5,235 nt of DNA from positions 1 to 5,235 of the forward strand of contig JAIRZV010000048.1 in NCBI GenBank assembly GCA_031267055.1, written 5' to 3'. A program made the position numbers and the translations under genes. The notes below the pieces were generated by a model. It saw only the letters and a program-made list of their open reading frames with translations. It did not search any database and was not told the origin of the DNA. The stretch is from Candidatus Margulisiibacteriota bacterium. Lineage in GTDB: Bacteria > Margulisbacteria > Termititenacia > Termititenacales > Termititenacaceae. This document shows positions 1 through 4,731 of the stretch, piece after piece; positions within the stretch are counted from its first letter, which is position 1; the number at the start of each line of letters is the position of its first letter.

Positions 1-446
1 TAAAGCGTGGTGGTTTTGCCCGAGCCGGTCGGCCCCGTAACCAAAATAAGGCCGGCTGTTTTGCCGATATTGTTTTGCAGTGACGGCAGTATGGCGGACG
101 GCAGACCCAGCGAACTGACCTTCAACTGCAAAGACTGTCCCAGCAAGCGCAAAACGATTTTCTCGCCCCAAAACACTGGCATAACCGACAGGCGCACATC
201 ACGTTCTTTGTAGGTAAAACGGCCGTCTTGCACACCGAATTTGTTGGTGTCGATACCGGCTATTATTTTGAGACGCGAAAAAAATTGCTCGCGCCCGGCC
301 ACCGGATACTGCCGCCAAACCGCCAACAGCCCGTCCTCGCGGCAGCGCGCCTGGAAATATTCTTTAGAAGACTCGATATGTATGTCCGAAATATTTTCCG
401 CCAGACAATAGTCCAGCAAATCGTTGATTTCTTTGACCGGATTCAT
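1..446 (-). CDS. Short PilB/GspE/ComGA-type secretion or pilus assembly ATPase (partial, N-terminal 148 residues)
   Basis: Secretion-superfamily ATPase of the kind that powers type IV pilus assembly, type II secretion or DNA uptake from the cytoplasmic face of the inner membrane. Reading leftward from the ATG at 444-446, I translate an SDIHIE motif at residues 20-25, the typical RLKIIAGID and QDGRF segments at about 58-78, and a Walker A loop GPTGSGKT at residues 138-145. The Walker B, Asp box and His box regions lie beyond the window edge. The protein starts directly at the SDIHIE domain, without the roughly 150-residue N1 domain of PilB or GspE, so its start resembles ComGA. AAAGGAGT at 453-460, 6 bp from the ATG, supports this start. 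It follows the upstream gene by 2 bp and is probably co-transcribed with it. Family assignment is secure; which machine it serves is not visible. Confidence 0.93.
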   Translation of the reverse strand, partial: MNPVKEINDLLDYCLAENISDIHIESSKEYFQARCREDGLLAVWRQYPVAGREQFFSRLKIIAGIDTNKFGVQDGRFTYKERDVRLSVMPVFWGEKIVLRLLGQSLQLKVSSLGLPSAILPSLQNNIGKTAGLILVTGPTGSGKTTTL

Positions 447-448
447 AT

Positions 449-1030
449 TTACACTCCTTTCATTGGTTGTTCTCTTGACTTGTCAAAAAATTGTGCTAAT
501 CTTTTATCAGTAGGCGCTTCCCAAGTTGCCATGTTAATAATCTTGGAGTTTACGCGGGAAACGCCTTCTGCATATAATTCCACCGCAGATACTTGAGCAG
601 AATGAAATTGATTTATTTGGCCGGTTTGGGGTTTTGTTTTTAGTTCTTGCAAAGTGAGTCTAATATAATAAATGTGCCATTCTTTGCGGCCATTCTGTTT
701 TGAGGGCAGAGATATTTTATAAATATAATTGCTGTAACCTTTAAAATTGGTGTGCTGTTTATGTTCGGTGTTTACTGGCTCGTGATAGGCATAAATGGAT
801 TTTTTATAGATTTTTCCAAGAGCAGGAACTATGCGTAAATCAAAACCATGATGCCGAATTATTTTTCCGAAAGCGCTATTAACAAAAACAGCGGTTTGTC
901 CGGTATGTATATTTTTAATTGTCCCAATATGCTTATATATTTTGTGTGCTTTTTCCATAGACAACTCTTTTTCCGCGATTTTTAGCGGTTTTAAATTTTT
1001 GATTTTTTCAATAATATTAAAATTTCGCAT
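449..1030 (-). CDS. AT-rich accessory protein, possible LPD3/BECR-fold (phage polyvalent or toxin-like) domain
   Basis: No confident function. The 193-residue product has a basic helical N-terminus (residues 1-35) followed by a compact domain. Features of the domain are VNSAFGKIIRHHGFD near 48-62, a helix IVPALGKIYKKSIYAY, then strands around YSNYIYKISL, WHIYYIRLTLQEL and FHSAQVSAVELY. This order (conserved His, helix, NY..KI, YYIR.T.QEL, HS..VS..E) reminds me of the LPD3/BECR RNase-like domains found in phage and plasmid polyvalent proteins. That is pattern memory, not a search result. The open frame runs further upstream to a TTG at 1249, but that part is antisense to a convincing small gene. 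I therefore chose the ATG at 1028-1030, preceded by GGGAAG. An ATG at 956-958 behind AAAGAG is also possible. Base composition is clearly more AT-rich than the GH116 gene, suggesting transfer. No signal peptide or membrane helix is seen. Confidence 0.6.
   Translation of the reverse strand: MRNFNIIEKIKNLKPLKIAEKELSMEKAHKIYKHIGTIKNIHTGQTAVFVNSAFGKIIRHHGFDLRIVPALGKIYKKSIYAYHEPVNTEHKQHTNFKGYSNYIYKISLPSKQNGRKEWHIYYIRLTLQELKTKPQTGQINQFHSAQVSAVELYAEGVSRVNSKIINMATWEAPTDKRLAQFFDKSREQPMKGV
453..460 (-). promoter_or_regulatory. Ribosome binding site of the ATPase, embedded in the upstream gene
   Basis: On the minus strand AAAGGAGT precedes the ATPase ATG (444-446) by 6 bases. The same bases encode the last residues (MKGV) of the upstream gene, whose TAA stop occupies 449-451. 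Ribosomes finishing the upstream gene would stop on top of this site, so translation of the two genes is likely linked. Confidence 0.8.
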
Positions 1031-1047
1031 AAAACTTCCCAACTTTT

Positions 1048-1115
1048 TTGCCAAGTTATATATAGGTATAGTTGCAAGAAAAATGCCAACTTTGTGCCAG
1101 CGCCGCTTTTGGCAA
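1048..1115. repeat. Inverted repeat TTGCCAA / TTGGCAA in a divergent intergenic region
   Basis: TTGCCAA at 1048-1054 and its exact complement TTGGCAA at 1109-1115 flank the centre of the gap between the divergent genes. A further TGCCAA copy lies at 1084-1089. The arms sit near the putative -35 regions of both directions, so they could be protein-binding half-sites. Seven-base arms this far apart can also arise by chance. Confidence 0.3.
1059..1089 (-). promoter_or_regulatory. Possible leftward promoter for the 1030-1 gene pair
   Basis: On the minus strand TTGGCA (1084-1089) is a good -35 match and TATATA (1059-1064) a fair -10 match. The spacer of 19 bases is longer than ideal. Initiation near 1052 would give a leader of about 20 bases that includes GGGAAG before the ATG at 1030. 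The region is AT-rich, so the match is weak evidence. Confidence 0.3.
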
Positions 1116-1143
1116 GACAAACACTTTTGCTTGGGTGTATAAT
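1114..1143 (+). promoter_or_regulatory. Rightward sigma-70-type promoter for the membrane protein-GH116 operon
   Basis: A perfect TATAAT at 1138-1143 is preceded, after an 18-base spacer, by AAGACA (1114-1119, four of six matches to TTGACA). Initiation near 1150 would leave about 20 bases before the ATG at 1170, including its ribosome binding site. The position fits well; the -35 element is mediocre. Confidence 0.5.
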
Positions 1144-1169
1144 CGTGCAATCCGTTTTCGAGGTGCACT

Positions 1170-1340
1170 ATGCTGGTTCTTATTATTGGCGCCTGTATGT
1201 TGTTGTCCCTGTTGCTGGGCGCGTATATCGCTATTGGTGAAAAATACAATGCCAGCGAAGCGATTTGTGCGTTGCTGGTGCTGAACAGTCTCTTTTTAGG
1301 TATTGCGTTTGTAGTCTACGGGCTGACCGAGATTTTCTAA
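1170..1340 (+). CDS. Small two-helix membrane protein, translationally coupled to the GH116 enzyme
   Basis: A 56-residue hydrophobic protein beginning MLVLIIGACM. Two membrane helices are evident, about residues 2-22 and 31-52, joined by a short polar loop (GEKYNASE) and ending in GLTEIF. A Shine-Dalgarno GAGGTG (1160-1165) sits four bases before the ATG, and a TATAAT box lies 26 bases further upstream. The TAA stop (1338-1340) overlaps the ATG of the next gene by one base (TAATG), which indicates one operon and coupled translation. I do not recognise the family. It is not a signal peptide fused to the enzyme, because the frames differ and a stop separates them. It might anchor or regulate the enzyme, or act in sugar or lipid handling, but nothing in the sequence shows this. 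Confidence 0.7.
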   Translation: MLVLIIGACMLLSLLLGAYIAIGEKYNASEAICALLVLNSLFLGIAFVVYGLTEIF

Positions 1341-3622
1341 TGTTTCCGGCGACGCGCTTGGAGATACCCAAAAATGCTTACCGCATCACGCTGCGGCAGC
1401 TGGCGCGGCTGAAAACCCTGAAACCCAAAGCGGATTATCCGATGATCGATTCTTTTCCGCACGGCGCGCCGCTAGGCGGATTTGGCGCCGGTACTTTCAG
1501 CCGCAGTCCTTACGGCGATTTCAATATCTGGCATCTTTTTCCGGGCGTGCATATCGAGGAGACTTTGGATATTTGCGGACTGGCGGTTTTTCGTAAAACC
1601 AAAAACAAAACCGAGGCCTATCCGCTGTCATTGCGCAGTAAAATCTGGACGAAAAAAAAGTTGAATCCCGCAAAATGTGAATATACGGCTTTGTATCCGA
1701 AATCGTGGTATCAATACAAAGAGCTGGATGTTGTGGTTGAGCAATTTTCGCCGGTGTTGCCGCACAATTATAAAGAAACGTCTTATCCGGCGGCGTGTTT
1801 CAAAGCGCAGATCAGCAATAAACAAAAACAGCCGCAAGAAATATCTGTGCTGTTTAGCTGGCAAAATATTTTGGGCTGGGGTTTTGACAATAGCGGCGCG
1901 GCGACGGAGCAAAAATTTGTGAAAAATATTGGCCGCCGCCGCAACAAACGCGTGGAAGATGCGGATTACAAAGGCATTGTTTTTCAGACGGAGTCCGCGC
2001 GCCCGGACACGCTGTCCGGTGAAATGTGTCTGGCGACGTATGCTCCCGAAGGCGCGCAGGTTTCTTTTTGCACGCAATTTGACGCGGAGAGCGGCGCGCC
2101 GGAGATCTGGGAGTCTTTTGCGACGCGGGGTATTTTGCCGGAAAATGTCAGTACAAAATACGCGCAGCCGGCCGGCGCGCTGGCGGTCAAAGCGTATTTA
2201 AACCCCGGAGAGACACTGACGCTGCCTTTCGCGCTGGTCTGGGATATTCCTTTTTGTCTGCGCGGCAAAGTGCAGAGATATTACACAAAATATTTCGGTG
2301 CGGACGGCGAAAATTCTTTTGCCATGGCGCGGGAAGTTTTGGAAAACATGGATAAATACTCCGGCGAAATCACGCGCTGGCACAATTCTGTCGCCAAAAA
2401 AGTTCCGCCACGTCTCCTGCCGGCTATGTTCAATGAATTGTATTATCTGGCCGACGGCGGCAGCATCTGGGACGCGCGCACCGACTTGTATTCGTATCTG
2501 GAGTGTTACGATTATCTTTTTTATGAAACGCTGGACGTGCGGTTTTTCGGCGCGTTTCCGCTGGCCAAGTTTTGGCCGGACATTGAGAAAAGGATCATGC
2601 AGGAATTTACCAAAACGATTTTTACGGAAGATCCGGTCAAGGTGGATTATCACCTGCAGGCGGCTGTTTCGGAAAAGATCGTGGTTAGCGGCGAACACAA
2701 CAAAAAATTTATTCAGCGCGACCTGCGCAAACGCAAAAACGCTTTGCCGCACGATCTTGGCTCGCCGCTCGAAACGCCCTGGGAAAAAATCAACGCCTAC
2801 ACCTGGCAGAACGCCAATCGCTGGAAAGATCTAAATTCCAAATACGTCCTGCAGGTTTACCGCGCTTATTATTATCACGGCAAAAAAGATCATGAATTTT
2901 TGGCGGAATGTTGGCCGGGGCTGCTCAAAGCGATCGAGTATCTCTCCGCATTTGACGCGGACAACGACGGTCTGCCGGAAAATGAGAATTTTCCCGACCA
3001 AACTTTTGACAACTGGCTGATGCGGGGCGTCTCCGCGTACTGCGGCATTTTGCGTCTGGCGTCTTTGCAGGTCGGTGTGCAGATCGCGGAAATACTCGGC
3101 GAAAAAGAGCAGGCTCAAAAATGGCGGCGGCTGCTTAAAAAAGCCAAAGATTCCTTAAATCGCAAACTCTGGAACGGTCACTATTTTAATTTTGATGAGT
3201 TTTCCGATGATGTCATGGCGGCGCAACTGGCCGGACAATGGTTTTTGGAGCAAATGCATTTGCCGGGCGTGCTGGAACCGGAGCAAATAGACGCTGCGTT
3301 GAAATATATTTATCGTAACAATTTTCTCGGCGTGGAGAACGGGCGATATGGTTTGGTCAACGGCCGCACCGCCAAAGGCCAGCCGGTGAAAATCGCGCAG
3401 GGCAATGACGCCTGGACCGGCGTGAATTACGCTTTTGCCGGACATCTACTCCTGCGCGGCCAGAAGAAAAAGGCGGAAAAACTGCTGCGGTGCGTCAACG
3501 GCCTGCTTTACAAAAAAGGCATGTTATTCCGCACGCCGGAAGGCTGGGATGCCCGCGATAAATTTGTCTCTTCTATGTATATGCGCCCTGGCGTGATCTG
3601 GGCGCTGGAAGACTGGTATTGA
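1340..3622 (+). CDS. Glycoside hydrolase family 116 enzyme (GBA2-like beta-glucosidase / non-lysosomal glucosylceramidase homologue)
   Basis: A 760-residue protein, a normal size for GH116. The N-terminal beta-sandwich domain (about 1-340) opens with PLGGFGAGT at 44-52, the hallmark equivalent to PLGGIGGGT in GBA2. The C-terminal (alpha/alpha)6 catalytic domain (about 360-760) carries SYLE at 385-388, ETLDVRFFGAFPL at 396-408, DQTFD at 553-557, SAYCG, WNGHYFNFD, AGQWF at 631-635, GNDAW at 688-692 and the terminal YMRPGVIWALE. By alignment from memory with GBA2 and Thermoanaerobacterium TxGH116, E388 should be the nucleophile and an Asp in DQTFD, most likely D557, the acid/base. The family retains configuration on beta-glucosides, beta-xylosides or glucosylceramide; the substrate here cannot be told. 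No signal peptide is present, so it should be cytoplasmic. I place the start at the ATG of TAATG (weak SD GAGA, 1329-1332); the in-frame extension to 1265 is antisense-free but overlaps the small gene in another frame. Its 3' end overlaps the XRE gene by 50 bases. Confidence 0.95.
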   Translation: MFPATRLEIPKNAYRITLRQLARLKTLKPKADYPMIDSFPHGAPLGGFGAGTFSRSPYGDFNIWHLFPGVHIEETLDICGLAVFRKTKNKTEAYPLSLRSKIWTKKKLNPAKCEYTALYPKSWYQYKELDVVVEQFSPVLPHNYKETSYPAACFKAQISNKQKQPQEISVLFSWQNILGWGFDNSGAATEQKFVKNIGRRRNKRVEDADYKGIVFQTESARPDTLSGEMCLATYAPEGAQVSFCTQFDAESGAPEIWESFATRGILPENVSTKYAQPAGALAVKAYLNPGETLTLPFALVWDIPFCLRGKVQRYYTKYFGADGENSFAMAREVLENMDKYSGEITRWHNSVAKKVPPRLLPAMFNELYYLADGGSIWDARTDLYSYLECYDYLFYETLDVRFFGAFPLAKFWPDIEKRIMQEFTKTIFTEDPVKVDYHLQAAVSEKIVVSGEHNKKFIQRDLRKRKNALPHDLGSPLETPWEKINAYTWQNANRWKDLNSKYVLQVYRAYYYHGKKDHEFLAECWPGLLKAIEYLSAFDADNDGLPENENFPDQTFDNWLMRGVSAYCGILRLASLQVGVQIAEILGEKEQAQKWRRLLKKAKDSLNRKLWNGHYFNFDEFSDDVMAAQLAGQWFLEQMHLPGVLEPEQIDAALKYIYRNNFLGVENGRYGLVNGRTAKGQPVKIAQGNDAWTGVNYAFAGHLLLRGQKKKAEKLLRCVNGLLYKKGMLFRTPEGWDARDKFVSSMYMRPGVIWALEDWY

Positions 3623-3986
3623 GCGGATTTTTGGCCAGCGCGGCCAAAACATCCAGCGCGGTATTTTGTGCCGGAGGTGGAAATTTTTTGAGCAGGCTCA
3701 AAGCCCGCAGTTCAAAAGTTTTTTGCCGGAACGCCGCTTTGTTTCCGGGCAGAGCGTCTAATTCGTTAAACCACCAATCGAGCGTGACGCCGTATTTTTT
3801 GCTGAGGCGCAGTAGCGTCAGCAAATGCGGTAGCCTCTGACCTTTGAGAAAACGGAAATACTCGCTCACCGCCATATCCAAACTGTCGGCAGTGGCTTCG
3901 ATAGTTTGACCGCTGTGCTTGCGGAGCCGTTCCAATTTTTTACTTAATAATTTCTTTAGTTCTGTGTTTGTAAACCCTTTATCCAT
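3573..3986 (-). CDS. XRE/Cro-CI family helix-turn-helix regulator
   Basis: A 137-residue protein with a typical XRE DNA-binding domain at about residues 18-72. It has a scaffold helix LERLRKHSG, an HTH around TIEATADSLDMAVSEYFRF, the turn LKGQRLP and the closing helix ending LSKKYGVTLDWWF. A helical tail (about 84-120) may mediate dimerisation. The start is supported by AAGGAAGGAA (3995-4004) eight bases upstream. The last 16 residues are encoded antisense to the end of the GH116 gene and look unstructured (Pro, Ser, Arg rich), so the original stop may have been lost. It is transcribed divergently from the tail-collar gene across a shared operator-like palindrome, and most likely represses that gene and itself. 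It lacks a LexA/CI-type peptidase domain, so how it would be relieved is unknown. Confidence 0.88.
   Translation of the reverse strand: MDKGFTNTELKKLLSKKLERLRKHSGQTIEATADSLDMAVSEYFRFLKGQRLPHLLTLLRLSKKYGVTLDWWFNELDALPGNKAAFRQKTFELRALSLLKKFPPPAQNTALDVLAALAKNPLNTSLPAPRSRQGAYT
3629..3649. repeat. Perfect stem-loop just after the GH116 stop codon
   Basis: TTTTGGCC (3629-3636) and GGCCAAAA (3642-3649) form an 8-base perfect stem around a 5-base loop, starting 7 bases after the GH116 stop. Neither strand has a U-tract after the stem, so this is not a standard intrinsic terminator. It could protect the GH116 mRNA end or slow convergent transcription. It is also simply part of the XRE coding sequence (codons for LAALAKN). 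Confidence 0.35.
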
Positions 3987-4011
3987 TTGGCAGATTCCTT
4001 CCTTACGCCGA

Positions 4012-4039
4012 TTGACAACTTTAACTTATCTGTTAAAAT
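4012..4039 (+). promoter_or_regulatory. Promoter of the tail-collar-like gene
   Basis: A perfect TTGACA at 4012-4017 is followed after 16 bases by TAAAAT at 4034-4039 (five of six). A TG at 4031-4032 one base before the hexamer makes it an extended -10. Initiation near 4046 means that the in-frame ATG at 4048 would be essentially leaderless, which favours the later start at 4111 behind a strong ribosome binding site. Confidence 0.75.
4020..4037. promoter_or_regulatory. Operator-like palindrome TTTAAC-N6-GTTAAA between divergent genes
   Basis: TTTAAC (4020-4025) and its exact complement GTTAAA (4032-4037) are separated by six bases (TTATCT). The 18-base site covers the start of the rightward -10 and the whole leftward -10 candidate. 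Its length and symmetry suit a XRE dimer, and the adjacent XRE gene is the obvious candidate to bind it. Binding is inferred, not shown. Confidence 0.6.
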
Positions 4040-4054
4040 ATGAATGAATGTCAA
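4025..4054 (-). promoter_or_regulatory. Leftward promoter of the XRE regulator gene
   Basis: On the minus strand a perfect TTGACA (4049-4054) is followed after 18 bases by GATAAG (4025-4030, four of six matches to TATAAT). Initiation near 4018 would give a leader of about 30 bases that includes the AAGGAAGGAA ribosome binding site. It overlaps the rightward promoter almost completely, so one bound repressor or polymerase would affect both. Confidence 0.45.
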
Positions 4055-4082
4055 ACAGCGTAAAAAATCTTTTATCTGTTTG
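4026..4082 (+). repeat. Repeated TTATCTGTT and leader inverted repeat CAAACAG/CTGTTTG
   Basis: TTATCTGTT occurs at 4026-4034, inside the operator-like palindrome, and again at 4072-4080 in the untranslated leader. The second copy overlaps CTGTTTG (4076-4082), which is the exact complement of CAAACAG (4052-4058) with a 17-base loop and two possible flanking G-U pairs. This could be a second regulator site or an mRNA hairpin just upstream of the ribosome binding site. Confidence 0.4.
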
Positions 4083-4110
4083 GTGTAAAGATAATAAGGG
4101 GGGAATTTTT

Positions 4111-4731
4111 ATGACAAGAACATTACATACAGAGATCAAAAGCGGTGAGCGTTTGGTGGCGACGGATATTACAGATTTAACTTTTTTCCCGAAAGGCACG
4201 ATACTAACTTTTAGTTCCGAGGCCTACAATGCAACCAGCGCGGCTTTCAAAGAAATATGGAAAATCTGCAACGGTACGAACAACACGCCTAATTTGGTAA
4301 ATAAATTTTTGCGCGGCAGCACGACTTCCGGCACGACTGGCGGCGCGGACAGCGTAACGCTGGCTGAAAAGCATATACCGGTGCATAGCCACGGATTATC
4401 CAGCATCTCTGTAACCGGCGGAGACCATGATCATACTTTTAGTGGTACGAATGCCTCGGGTTATCTGCCCATTGGCGAGGGGGATGCAATGGCACAGAGT
4501 GGTGGTATGAATGGCGTTTTTACTTATCAAAATGGTTACAGGTGGGGGTTTACTACGGAGGTTGTTGGCGGCAGAGGCATAAAGTTTTCTATGACGCCGT
4601 CGGGCACGATCAGCAAAGTGGGGCATACTCATACATTGTCTGGAAGCACAAACTCGTACGGCCAGGGCAATACAGATGTGCCGACAGTGCCAGGCTACTA
4701 TTCGGTCATATACATTATGAAAATAGCCTGA
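4111..4731 (+). CDS. Stand-alone phage tail-collar / microcystin-dependent-like fibre protein
   Basis: A 206-residue protein with the signature order of tail-collar fibres. It has FPKGTI near residue 31 and ICNGTNNTPNLVNKFLRG around 52-69 (compare the common LCDGS.GTPDL.DRF..G). Next come TTGGADSVTL with IPVHSH, and the closing VPGYYSVIYIMKIA typical of fibre C-termini. Three HxH motifs, H92/H94, H106/H108 and H172/H174, resemble the metal-binding histidine pairs stacked along the axis of trimeric T4 fibre tips. HDHTFSG and HTHTLSG form a short internal repeat. A strong AAGGGGGG (4096-4103) precedes the ATG by seven bases; the earlier in-frame ATG at 4048 lies at the promoter start and is rejected. 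No signal peptide is seen. No head, baseplate or other tail genes are nearby, so it may be a phage remnant or a domesticated adhesin or receptor-binding protein. Its 3' end overlaps nadB by 17 bases. Confidence 0.8.
   Translation: MTRTLHTEIKSGERLVATDITDLTFFPKGTILTFSSEAYNATSAAFKEIWKICNGTNNTPNLVNKFLRGSTTSGTTGGADSVTLAEKHIPVHSHGLSSISVTGGDHDHTFSGTNASGYLPIGEGDAMAQSGGMNGVFTYQNGYRWGFTTEVVGGRGIKFSMTPSGTISKVGHTHTLSGSTNSYGQGNTDVPTVPGYYSVIYIMKIA

Noticed and set aside
228..596. Plus-strand open frames over 7-596 and other frames antisense to the GH116 and nadB genes
   Set aside because: They have no recognisable domains and lie opposite clearly conserved proteins, so they are shadows of the real genes.
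1031..1249. N-terminal extension of the minus-strand gene to a TTG start, containing a CLSCQKRRW stretch
   Set aside because: It runs through the divergent promoter region and antisense to the small membrane protein gene, has no ribosome binding site that I can see, and the Cys pair is isolated.
1265..1339. 25-codon N-terminal extension of the GH116 frame
   Set aside because: It overlaps the small membrane gene in a different frame, while the ATG at 1340 in TAATG gives a normal GH116 N-terminus.
4048..4110. 21-codon N-terminal extension of the tail-collar protein
   Set aside because: The ATG at 4048 lies at the predicted transcription start and lacks a ribosome binding site. The ATG at 4111 has a strong one, and the extension adds no recognisable domain.
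4691..4730. Inverted repeat CAGGCTA / TAGCCTG at the end of the collar gene as a terminator
   Set aside because: The loop is 26 bases and no U-tract follows, so it does not look like an intrinsic terminator.
4111..4731. Tail-collar protein as the variable protein of a diversity-generating retroelement
   Set aside because: There is no reverse transcriptase, no template repeat, and no adenine-rich variable stretch of the usual type at its 3' end in this window.
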